Shown: positions 10,990 through 23,800 of the stretch, in pieces
How the letters are laid out: every line of letters starts with the position of its first letter
Position numbering within the stretch: position 1 is the first letter of the stretch
Origin: Sabellastarte sp. h YS-2021
Lineage: Eukaryota > Annelida > Polychaeta > Sabellida > Sabellidae
NCBI GenBank assembly: GCA_964017235.1
Contig: OZ024929.1
Coordinates: 156,721,609 to 156,785,608 of the forward strand
Length of the DNA: 64,000 nucleotides
Reading direction: 5' to 3'
Notes under the pieces: generated by a model
Database searches by the model: none
What the model was told of the DNA's origin: nothing
What the model saw: the letters and a program-made list of their open reading frames with translations, nothing else
Translations under genes and position numbers: made by a program

Positions 10990-12442
10990 ATAGAACACAT
11001 GCAGGTAATGAAATGACATCAGGAAGTAAGAACTAGTTTATTCTATGCTTATTATTCAACCATTTTTTCCATATAATTTTAGCAATAAGTTTTCCATATA
11101 TTATTTAAGCTGAAACATGCAACTGCTATCTTACGTTTCAAGGCTGCCACTTCCACAGTGTTTCTGCATGTTATGTTTCACATTTATTTTTTTTTTCAAT
11201 TGTTGCAAAAAACATGCATAGTTGTAGTAGTCGCAGTAAAAGTAGTTTTACAAGTAGTTTACTTGTTGTAATTATTTTCTTTCAAATAATTTGTGACTTC
11301 TTTTTATTTTAAATATCTCTATATGGATTTCCACTGACATGAATTGTGTTGTCCAGAGGACCACATTTTAGCACAATTTGAATACAGGCCAAACATATTT
11401 TATAAAGTAACATTTAATTGACATTTATATCATTATATACAATAGAGATTAATTCGATTATAATCAGGGCTTTTATAGTGATCAATTTCTGCAGACAGGC
11501 ATATCAAATATTTAAACCAGGCAAGCAACATGAAAATAAATAAATTTTTGTAGTCTGCTAAAAACCGAAACTAGTATTAAACAACACAGAGACCTTCTAT
11601 CTTAAAATGTTTTAAAATTGTTATGTTAGAGTGTCACATAACGAAAACTTTATTTTATCAACTAAAGCAAACAAAAATGAATGGATGTGTGATTTGCCAT
11701 GTTTATTAACCAGTACTGGACAAAGGTTTAACATTTCCTATGAAATACTAAAGTTTGATTTGATGTAATTGGCCTTGATATTCCTTTTATCATAATATAT
11801 TGATCAGTGAATGCTATTAAGATAAATAATGTTTTGAAAAGGATAATAATGCACACAACAGTTCATCAGTAAAGAAAAATACAAAGTCTGGATAGTTATT
11901 AATATAAATAACAACACCATGTTTACATTATTAATTATTTTAACTTTTACAAGTAATCAATGATAAAATTCTGTTACAACTTTTTATAGTGTATACATAT
12001 TTGCCTCGCAATCAGTCTATGTTCTAACAAGACAACATAAAATTTAAGATGTGTTTAAAATCAGGTGAAAAATTATGACAATTACACTGACATTTTCATA
12101 TAAAATAACCTTGTCTTGTATAAATCTTGCTTAGTACACTCTTGGAAGATGCTTATGTTGCAAGAAGACAATATCAGACTCTAAATATAGAAAACAATGA
12201 GAAAAGCATACAAGATTAACACGGTTAAAATACTCTTAATCTGATTATTACACAAGTTTGAAACATTTTATGTTATTTCATGTACATGGCTTTTATGATA
12301 TGCATATAAAAGTCAGAAATGTGTATATGCACATATATATATGGAATATCATGTACCATCTTGATTGACAAATGCTATGTGTGAATGACACAATCGATTC
12401 AGTTGAAAATTTTCACCAAACCAAAGTCAATAATGTTACAAT
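10990..12442. other. 3' flank / possible 3' UTR of the CHST15-like gene
   Basis: AT-rich and without a supported reading frame. It lies directly downstream of the minus-strand stop codon at 12443-12445 and probably contains the 3' UTR. No polyadenylation site can be chosen from sequence alone. Confidence 0.35.
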
Positions 12443-13557
12443 TTAAGCATTTCTACTATAAACCCTGGTATTTGAGTCCTTCCAAAGAAATTTCTCATCT
12501 TGCAATATTTCTGCCAGTTTCTGATTATATTCCCCATAGAATTTAGAAAGCAGATTTTCTGTTTCTGGCAGCATAGGCTTGTAACTGTCAAGTGCAGAGA
12601 TATTTTGAGAGGCTGAAAACAGCTTTAATTCTTTCTCAGGGGGAGAAAGATCCAAAAACGGAAATACTTGCTTTGTCAAGACTTCAGTTGGTTTATCAAT
12701 GTAGTCCTCTGCTCGGATAACTAGAAAACTATCCCTTGGAAAAACTTTTAGGTAGTCTGCAACATAGACCCAATAAAGCCCATCTCTCAATGCTCCTATG
12801 AAATGGGATGATTTTGGCCACCAAGTATTATCAGAGCGGTCTTCAAACACATCCATTTTTGGTGGTGTGCCATAAACACAAGCCCTCAATGGATGGCTAG
12901 CTATGCATTGTGTCCACCAGATTAAGGAGTTGTTGACCCTTGAATGGAATTCTTCTGGTGTCTTGTCTTTGCCATATGGAGCATTATTGTAATGCCAATA
13001 TATATGTGACACTGGATTGCGTAAGAGCATAATAAACTTCAAACTTGGTATAAGAGAGTGCAAATCATGAGCCAGAAGCGTATATGGCTCTTTCAGATCT
13101 TCATTTCTTGGATCATTCATCCACTGGGTATCAGCCATCATGGCTATTGGTGCCGCCTCACCAGTAATTTCAAGATAGATATGTTTACCAGTTGAATCTG
13201 AGGAGAACACTTTTTTGTGAATTGATGATGTGGCATTATCATAGAGGTCTAAATAATCATTGAAATTGGTATCTGCAAATCGATATTTATACCAGAAGGC
13301 AATCTCTGGAACTATTGGGGGATTAACTTGTGGATGTTGTACTATCTGCTGGAAGAAATTCAGTGTTTCTCTTTCTGCTACTCCAATGACCATAAAATAT
13401 GGCAAACACCTTAAGCGACATCCCTGGCTTTCACCACATAATTCCTCATGAGAACGAATGATCATTTTCTTGAGGTTGTCAAAATATGGTGCAAATAGCG
13501 CTTTTTCTCGAAATGGATTATTTCTATATGTGGCCCCAACAATGACAACATTAGTAT
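12443..13557 (-). CDS. CHST15-like: CHST15-like exon 4 (catalytic region, terminal)
   Basis: Begins after acceptor TTTTACAG (13558-13565) at split Asp189 and runs 371 codons to a TAA stop at 12445-12443. It contains both PAPS-contact regions. The open frame extends further upstream into the intron, but the splice site and phase make residues before DTNVVIVG intronic. Confidence 0.9.
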
Positions 13558-16500
13558 CTGTAAAACAAAAAAAGTTTTCCATAATATTCGTTTTGAAAAT
13601 ATTGATGTATATCACATTAACTACAAAAGGAAAACAAACCCAGTGTATTACAAAACTAGATTTGATACTTCATGTGAATTTTTATATACTTTCACACTTG
13701 GATAAAATGAATATAACAAGACTATAAAAGCTTCAGCATACACAGCTTTTTCATGTCAGCTAAATGTGGCTCATTGTTTATTTCATTTCTCAGTTGGTAA
13801 ATACTAACCCTTATTAGAATTACTAGTTGTTTTATAATAGACACAGCAGCCACAACACTATGAATATATTTACATAACAAATCACCCACCTTCTCTTTCT
13901 TCAAAGAAACATGGATTCCTGTAATTGTTTAAATGATCCAGTTTGATTGTTCCCACGTTGAAACCTCCAACTTTCAGGAAATCTAAATGGACACTTGATT
14001 TGGACCCATCTTTATCTGAAATAAAATGACATATTTTACTCATATTATTATTATTTTTAATATAGCCTTTCTGTCTGTTTCAACAATCTATATGACTCAT
14101 CAGTTGAGGGAGATTTTATTTTGAGAAAATTATAATAGATTAATTGTTCAAGATTATCCACAGCATCAAATCAAATTATAATAGATTAATTGTTCAAGAT
14201 TATCCACAATAAACCGACAGTAATTAGTACCCAACCACCAGCTGTCCCATTTAAAATCATGGTTAAGATTTACAATCCACAATCTTTAGGGATGAATATA
14301 TTACAAACAATCACCAGATATACTGACTGCACAATCAAACAACATAAAGCTCCAGACGGAGGGATATGTTGAAAGCATGTTTCCAATTGACAGCTTGGGT
14401 AGCCCTCTCTGCCTGGCTGAGTTATTTAAAAACCTTGGTGTGCTTCAACTCTGATTTTTCCTTGTCTACACATGTTGAGTATCTCCAAAACTCAGGGACT
14501 TCATACGTGTCACGGAGTTTATTACTCATGGTTTCTATACTTGTGGCCAAAGCTCTTGTCAGTAGTCAAGAGTCTCTCCAAGCTCAATCAACATGAATTA
14601 AAATGTATCCAAAATAGCAGATACAACAATATAACTCCTGGTCTTAAGAAATTACATTAGTTTCCCATTGAACATTGTTCAGGTCTTAAAACAGCCACAC
14701 TTGTTTTCAAGATTCGTCAAACTGGTTTTCTCAAGTATTTTGTTTCATATCTTTCTTTTTACATTAGTTCTAATAATATCAACAGAGTCAGAGTGGTGGT
14801 AATTTCTACCCTTCTACTAATTCTAATTCTAATTGGACTTTTATAGTGCTTAACCTCCGCATACAAGAGGACTCTAAGGCGCAACAAACCAAAAAAGCAG
14901 TTGACCAAATTTTAGTATCCAGAGACAGAAGAGGGGTCAAGCACCATGTAGAATGCCAGGCGATGATCCAGGCTAAGGTGAGTATGTTTTGGAGTACAGG
15001 TAGTTTTTAAGCTACTTTCTGAAAGAGGCTAGGGAGGGTGTGGCGCAAATCTCACATGGAAGAGCATTCCCAACAGTGGGAGCATCAAAAGCAAAACTAT
15101 TACCAAACTGTTTGACATGTTTATGAACAGAAGGGTAGACTTTGGAATGACAAGGAAATTTCCACCACTGTAGCTGCGCCTGGTATTATAAGAACTGCTG
15201 TAGGAAGAAAGATATGGAGCAATGCTGTGTGTATAATGCTGTATTTTTAATTGTGAAAGTTTTAACAAGTTATCTGGAACCAATCGATATTCTTTGTCCT
15301 CATTTTGATAATGGAATAACTACAGCAGTAAAATGAATACTATGAAGAATGTTATAAGAAAGTCAAAGAAAAGAAAATGAATTAGCAACCTTACTTAAAT
15401 TATTAGAAAACACACTGGTAGAGGACAACAGTAAACATAATGAATACGTCGCAGTCAAGCAAGAATGGGAAGGGTATCAAAAGGAGAAATTTCGAGGAGC
15501 AGCAGTCCGATCGAAATCAAAATGGGTTGAAGAAGGGGAAAAAAATAGCAAATATTTCCTAAACTTAGAAAAAAGAAATTACAATATTAAACACATAAAA
15601 AAGTTGATATGCAATACTGGTGTGGTCTTAACCAATCCGAAAGCTATCATTGAAGAAGAAAAAAACTATTATAAAAAATTATATAGCTCAAACATTGAAA
15701 ACAATCTTAATCTATCCTGTACAGAATTAGGTTTTTTGGACAATCCTAAAATACCCAAATTAAGTGTAATAGATAAAAACTTTTGCGAGATGACACTTCA
15801 GAAAAAGGATTATGCACTAGCCCTAACTAACCTGGCAAATGATAAATCTCCAGGCAGTGATGGTTTATCGACAAACTTTTATAAATTTTTTTGGCCAGAC
15901 ATAAATGACTTATTAATAGACAGCTATAATTATACATTTGAAAGTAAAGGTCTTTCACAGGAACAAAAGCTAGCTGTCATAAACTTAATTCCCAAAAAAG
16001 ACAAAGATCTTCGATACCTAAAAAACTGGAGACCAGTAAGCTTGCTTAACACAGATTATAAGATTTTGGCAAAAGCTCTAGCTAACAGATTGCAAAAAGT
16101 TATTGGACACCTAATATGTGAAGATCAAGTTGGCTACATAAAGGGAAGATACATTGGAGAAGCAATAAGAACCATTGAAGATATTATTCTTTTAACAAAA
16201 GAACAAAACACCCCAGGATTTATCACATTAATAGATTTTGAAAAAGCATTCGATAGCATAGAATGGCCATTCCTCTTTAAATGCCTAGAAAAATTTAACT
16301 TTGGCCCTGTTTTCACATCATGGATTCGTATCTTATACACAAACATAAAATCATGTGTGGGAAACAATGGATATTATTCAGAAATGTTTGAAATTTCCAG
16401 ATCTATTAGACAAGGCTGCCCCCTCTCAGCTTTACTCTTTATTTTAGTAGCAGAAATCCTAGCCATTTCAATACGGGAAACAAAGAAAATCAAAGGTATA

Positions 16501-17799
16501 AAATTCCAAAATTATGAATTCAAAATTGCCCAACTTGCAGATGACACTACTTTGTTTTTACAAGATTTAAGGTCTGTGTCAGAAAGTATTTCCCTATTTA
16601 ATGATTTTACGACTATTTCAGGATTACGGTTAAATTTGGAAAAAACTGAAATTATACCAATAGGATTCAATCTTCAAAAAAATATTAAACTGCCAAATGA
16701 GCTAGATAAACTGAAATATAATGAAGGCGCCTTTAAAACACTGGGCATATGGTTCTCAAATGACCCACAAAAATGTAAGCTTTTAAATTTTGAAGACAAA
16801 ATAAAAAAAAATTGAGCAGCTTGTGAACATATGGTCAACACGAAATTTGTCCCTAAAGGGCAAAGTCACAATTTTAAAATCCTTAATAGTCTCACAGTTT
16901 TCCTTCTTATTTAGTACTACATATACACCGGTGGAAATTCTACACAAAATAGATAAAATAATATTTTCTTTCTTATGGAATAATAAACCAGCTGAAGTTA
17001 AAAGAAGTACTATAGTAAGTAGCATACGAAATGGTGGTTTAAAAATGCCAGATATATATTCAATAAATGAAACAAGCAAGATTCTGTGGATTAAAAAAAT
17101 ATTAAACAATGTAAATTGTAAATGGGCAAGTCTTATGTTGAGTCTACTTAACCTGAATCCCATAGAGTTGAGACATAAATTAAACTATAATTTTATTGAA
17201 AAGGGTAAAAGTAGTTTTCACAAACAGATATTAGAAAGTTGGGTAAAGTTCAACCTTTTCACACCGTCTAATGACATAGAGGTATTAAATGAATATATTT
17301 TCAATTCAAATCTGTTTCTATGTGAAAATAAAGTACTGAAACCAAACTCATTTGGCCTAGCTAATACTAATGATAACTATGATATAAAACTTATTGATTT
17401 GTTAGACTCAGCCACAGGCAAAACTTTAGATATTGCAACCCTGAATCAGAAAATGAACTGGAATCTAAACTTTTTCCAATATATCAGGATTAAAAGCTTT
17501 ATCTCCGTTCCATGGATAGAAGATTTACTAATACTTCCTATAGTTACAGGAAAAAAATTGCCGAATGAAGTTTATATAAAAGTAAATAGCAAATTGAAAG
17601 CAATTGTAAAAGTGAAAACTGTTGAAATTTATCAAGAACTTGTCACAAGAGTATCAAGGCCACCGACATCAACAGCAATATGGGTAAACTTGTTTCCTTT
17701 CTTGGAAAAGCACGAGTGGTACATAAGCACTGTTTAGTTTTGATGGTGGGTTTGGTATCCTCGCCCACCCAAAACATTAGCACAATTGTTAAAAAAAGG

Positions 17800-17838
<39 letters not shown>

Positions 17839-20800
17839 ATGTTATAAACATTAACTCTTTCAACTGTAGGGGCTTGCGGGATGTTAAAAAAAGAAGAGCT
17901 GTTTTCAACTGGCTGCAATCAAGACATTCAGGCATGGTATTATTACAAGAAACACACTCAAAAGAAGGGGATGAACAACAATGGATATCTGAATGGGGTG
18001 GACAAATAATTTTTTCTCATGGTACTAGTCAAAGTAAAGGGGTCGCCGTTCTTTTGCCTAAAAACATGATGGAAAGTTGTAAAATTAAAGATATTGAGAC
18101 AGAACAGAATGGTCGAGCTTTAATCATTGACTGTGAAATTGAAGATAATTCGTTTACTATAATTTATATATATGCTCCAACTAAAGATCAACAGAAAGAA
18201 CAGTTACAATTTTTAGACTATTTGAGGATCCTGTTACAGCAACATGAGGAAAAAATTAATTTTGGCAGGTGATTTCAACACATATTTAAATTATAAGTGG
18301 GAAAAAAAGGGGGGGGGGGGGCATTGGATCTGAATTACAATACTCTAAACAACTGAATTCACTGTGAAGAATTTAACTTGTTGGATATTTGGAGAACAAG
18401 TAATCCAACTTAATGTAAATTTACGTGGCGTGATAATACACAAGCAGGACTTGTACAATCAAGACTTGATTTTTCCCTAACCCTGGGTTTAAATTGGACC
18501 ATAGCCTAATTAATTTAGTGGTTGATCTGTTACAAACTCAAAAGAGGGGTAAAGAGTATTGGAAATTTAACAATAGCCTGTTGCAGGACAAAACCTATGT
18601 GCAGTTAATTAAAGAGGAGCTAAAATGCTTACTACGAATAAAGATATTCAAGATAAATGCTGCTTTTGGGATTTTATCAAATGTAGGATTCGTACTTTGA
18701 CAATATCTTATTGCACAGCTCTGTCTAGACGAAACAGAAAGACAGAAGAAATTTTGACAAGTAAGTTAGAATCTCTGGAAAAAAACTTGGATTTACTTAT
18801 GCATGAATATAATGAAGTAAAAAGTGAATAGGAAAATATGCAACTTTCAAGAATGGAGGGAACAATAGTGAGATCAAAAGCATAGTGGGTTGAACATGGA
18901 GAAAAAATAACAAGTATTTCCTTAATCTTGAAAAAAGAACTATAATTTAAAATATATAAAAAATTAATTACAGATAAACCGATAGAACGAACACAACCAA
19001 TCCAAATACTTGATGAAGAAAAACAATTTTATAAAGACCTACATATTTTCAAAATTAAACAGTGTGAAGATACTTGTCAGTTCTTTTTAAACCTGAAAGT
19101 ACGCCACAAGTAAATGAAATAGATAAGCAATTATGTGATGCCCCAAACTTGAAGAGTTAGTGAAAAGCTGTAAAAGAATTAAAAATGATAAATCCCTGGG
19201 AATGATGAGTGCAAATTTCTACAAATGTTTTTGAACCGATATTAGATTAAACATAAGTTGTCACAGAAAGTAAAGGATAAAGGTTTGACACCATTTTATA
19301 AAGAGGTTTTGGAGTGCTGGGGAGAATTTCATGGAGATAAACCTTGTACAGTAGAAGAAATTTGTAATGAGTTTATTTTTAATACAAATCCATATGTTCA
19401 AATAATAAGCCACTTCAGGTGGCACTCTTAAAACTGCCTAATACAAGAATTTTCAAGGACATGAATATCAACAATATTTTGGGAAATGAGGGCGATATAC
19501 TTTCGCTGGAGCAATTTTGTACTAAATATGATACTTTTACAGACACTCTAAGTTATAATAGAATGACTGCTTCTATTCCGAAATCGTGGAAGGAAATACT
19601 TAAATTAAGAATGAATCTGGTAACTATGCATAAAACTACTACAGTAAGGGCAAGTAATAAGGCATTATACTGGATTGCAATAGATAAGATATTTAAAGAA
19701 CCAACTGCTGTTGAAACATGGATAGTTAGCTATCCATTTCTCATAAACATTCCTTGGCATAAAATGTTTAAATTGATGCATAGAATTTCACCAGAGCCAT
19801 ATTTGCATTCATTTCAGTACAAGATTGTAAATAGAATACTTAATTGTGGTACTAATTTATACAAGTGGAAATTGAAGGATTCCCCTATATGCTGTTATTG
19901 TAACAACATTGGCACAATAGAACATCATCTTTTTTTTTTTGTTGTTTTTATGCCAAACAAATTTGGCTTCCGATTTCACAATGGTTAAATAATATATTTG
20001 GGATGACAAATTATGAAGATCTAACTGTGAAGTTCTGTTCGGATCCGCCATTGATGAAAAACCACCTACAGCTTGTAATTATTGTAAAAGCCTCACAATG
20101 CTTGGAAAGTGGTATATTAATTCACAAAGATCACTCAATAAGCCACTACAGATGCAAAGTTATTTAAATCTCATTAAAAGTAAACTGAATATATACATAA
20201 GGTTGTTTGAAAGTTCATGAATGAAGGAAAGAGTTGATGTGAAAATCAAAGATGGCATAAATTTAATCATGAGATATTTGAGGGAGGATTGAATGGTTCC
20301 AGAGATACTTGTGTTACTTCTGTGTTTTTGGTGTTTTGGTAGTGTAAAACGGTTTCTTTTACTCAGTGTATTGTCTTTTGTTACTTGTGTACTTGTGATG
20401 TATGTAGTGTACAGACTGATTGTATATATTAATTGCTCCTTGCATTATTGGTGATGACAAAAAAGATATGGAGCAAAATACCTAGGAAAACCTGTGTGAA
20501 GAAACTTTTAAACAAGTGTGGCTGTCTTAAACACTATGCACTGTTCAACAGGAAGCCAATGCAATTTCTTAAGCACAGGAGTTATACTGGTGTATCGACT
20601 GGTGTTTGATACAACTCTGGCTGCACTATTTTGGATGCACTGTAATTTGCATAGACTGAACTTGGAGAGGCTCCTGAAAAGTGAGTTGCAGTAATCCAAC
20701 TGACTATTAACAAGGGTATTAGCTACAAGTACAGAAACATCATGAGTAAGAAACCGTGTGACATGTCTGAAATCACGAAGTTTTACAAAACAATGTTTGC

Positions 20801-23800
20801 AGACATTCTGAACATGCTTGGACAAGAAAAAATCTGAATCGAACCACACACCCAAATTCTGAGTCAACAGGACAGAGTGGACTGCCCAACATATCATTTG
20901 GAAAATATGCTTTCAATTTGTCCCTCTGTCTCTTCAAACCAAAGATGATAAACTCAGTCTTGTCAGGATTCAACTTGAGCTTACTAATAGTGTGAGATTC
21001 TGTATTTTATGTGTATTTAGGGTTTATTTTAAAAAGTAAATAATTTTATGTTGAACTAAGATTTCTCCCTTAGCCTACACATGTATATATTTGTATTAAT
21101 CATTATGACTTCCTGTACACACTGACAGTTAATCTATGTAATTTGTAGACCAGGATTCATCAAAACATGTTATAATTGTTTCTAAAAGTTTATACTGCAC
21201 TAACTGCAATATTTCACTGTCATAAACAGTCACTAGACTAAAGAACAAGAAAAACAGGAAGTATGTTAGTAATACAATAATTTAATCATAACTTCAGCTT
21301 TCAATCCCCATATTGTACTCTATGACTTCTTAGTGGTGACCACACGGTTACAAGAAAACAGATGCTTTGATGTTATTGATACAGTTCAGGATATAATATG
21401 AGGAAGTCTTTCCCATTAATTATTATTGCTCATACACTAAGTGGGATCCAGAGATGACTGTCACTGTTTCCTGTACTGAACTATATAAGCCTTTACAAAA
21501 CCTGACATGAGGAGATTGAACTAATAAGTTGCTAAAGACAGGTTGAACTGCTGATATGTGGAATGGTTTTCTGTGTTACATCAGTTCTATGAACCTAACA
21601 CAGAACAATCAAACTACTTAAAGCAGCAACTTCTATATATGTTAATATTTCAACTACACAAGTTTGACTTCATAATTCAAGAATACAAATTCAATGGAAG
21701 ATCTATGATAACAGTGAATTATAGTTTCATTTTTATGTGATTATATTATCTGAATAAAGAACATTATTTACAATTCGGGATTATATTTACACCCCCTGTG
21801 ATGAGCGGCAGACAACACTCACACCCCCACATAGACTAAAATAGTCACCGCTCATAGTAGACACCCACTCTTTAACATCATGTCTACTCAAAACAGTGTG
21901 GTTACAGGTTTGCCTTTAATATCCTCACTGTTTAGAATGCCTTTCCTGATGGGATTTGCCCATCCCTGTACCTAGCCTATTTCAGAAAGCAGCTTAAAAC
22001 CTAACTTTACACCAAGGCATACCCCCCTTGGTCTAAATCATCCCCTGATGTTCTCTGTTGTGCTGGTGCTATCAGTAAAAATGGTAGTGGAAAAAGGAAA
22101 TAGCATCATAGACTACTTGCCATATATACCATTATTTTAAGTGAATATATGTATGGGTAACAGAATTAGCAACTTCATAAAATATAAAGGATATATCAAC
22201 AGCTTATTGACATACTTGTCATTGTTTGAATATTATGTACTTATACTTGAACTCATTCATTTTTATTTAGAAGTGCTTAATTTTTTTATTCTTGAGTATT
22301 TTACTGTGTATTGATTAATGATACTGGAGGCATGACTTACGAAGATGTACTTTGACACCAGCTGTTGTGAAATAAGGAGTGGTTGAGATTATAGCATTCG
22401 TACTGGTCATGTCAATGTCCTCTTCTTCCTCAATAACATCATCATTCCCAATTAGATCAACATTATCATCATCATTTAGATCATCATCATAATCATCTTC
22501 ATCACCATCATCTTCCGAACTCTTTGAATCATCATCTATTCCAACAAAATCTTCTTCACTATCTGGATAAAAATATTTTAGATTTTACATGTAAGCCATT
22601 AGCATGGACATTTCCACAGAGTTATAGCCATGATTTTAAAATGACTGAGGAGTTAATTGGCACTGAGTACATTACCACTGTGCCCCATGACACATCCGAG
22701 CTATATGGTGAGTATTCTAAAAGGTATCAAACAAGTTCTTTACTAAAGTAATGGCACAGACTAGCTTTGTCCTACATAAACATTTCCTGTTCTATGGTGA
22801 TTTTTAATGAATAATTTAAAATGCTGATGGAGAGGGTAACACCCTTGCCACTCTCCTCTGAGATCTGCAGTTCAAACCCCAGACCCTATGTGGGAAAGTT
22901 GGTAATCAGGTCCGGTATTGTGGGGAAAATTTTGTGAAGTCATACTTAACCAAAATGTGTTCCACAAATTAATCTCCATATATGGCTGTCACATAATTAT
23001 TTGTATCCTGTAGTTTTCTAAGTAAAAAGCATGAGATAGGGCCTACACATCTATTGCTGACGTGCTTTTAAGTATTTGAATGCTAAAATGCAGTACTTAA
23101 CCTCTCAATAACACTTTGAGTCCTGTATTAGAATGAGATATTGCTCTGAGTATAAACATACAATATTTCGTACGATTCCTTATTGAAGTAAAATCGACAG
23201 ATGGGATTAAGTTGTACCTCATTTACAGATGTGTACAGAGACAGTGAACAGCAATACTCCAAAAACCATTTTTAGGGTGGATTTGTGTAGATGACAAATA
23301 TATATTTGCAAACCCTTGCAAAAAAAGCACATGCTTTCATTTAGGATTTCTTTTGTGTAATGAGATATACTGAGTATTACGTACTTATCAGCAATGTGAC
23401 GTCAGAGGTTTGGGATTCTCTAGATTATTGAGGTCATTGTGTTTAACTGTACAGTTTGAATATTGGTTTTGAAAGGAGAATATGTGGTATTTTAAAATAT
23501 GATTAACGATCTAGTTTATAAAATAAATATAAAATTTTATGGATAACCATAAAAGTGTGTTATTTGGTTATTTTACACAACCAAAATGTAAATATTTTCA
23601 TAAAATATTGATCGATTTACAGTTAAAATAAAAATATATTGCTTTCAAATGTCCATGGACTTTGTGCACTGTATTATGCCACTTTTTTAGAATTATTCTT
23701 TCCATTATTTTGAACATCCAAGTACAACTACACTTATATATATATAAATACGGAATTTAACATTGAATGAGTTAATATATAAATACGGAATTTAACATTG

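Larger units (their letters stand above)
15223..20461 (+). mobile_element. older Tx1/L1-like non-LTR retrotransposon, inserted in an L2-like copy and itself interrupted
   Basis: Flanked by 15-bp duplications. Its pol begins near ATG 15333 (MNTMKNVI), is cut by the younger element, and resumes at 17848 as NINSFNCRGLRDVKKRRAVF, the start of an AP endonuclease. GVAVLLPKN, IYIYAPT and a frameshifted LAGDFNT (near 18260) follow. Most of the RT core is deleted around 19200-19290. The C-terminal region is kept: KALYWIAIDKIF (about 19660), PEPYLHSFQYKIVNRILNCG, and a zinc knuckle CCYCNNIGTIEHHLF near 19890-19930. The last coding block near 20100-20217 ends in NIYIRLFESS. Multiple stops: dead. Confidence 0.85.

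Noticed and set aside
22440..22540. ATC-rich stretch as a plain microsatellite
   Set aside because: It sits inside an exon with both consensus splice sites and phases that join its neighbours exactly, so it is treated as coding.
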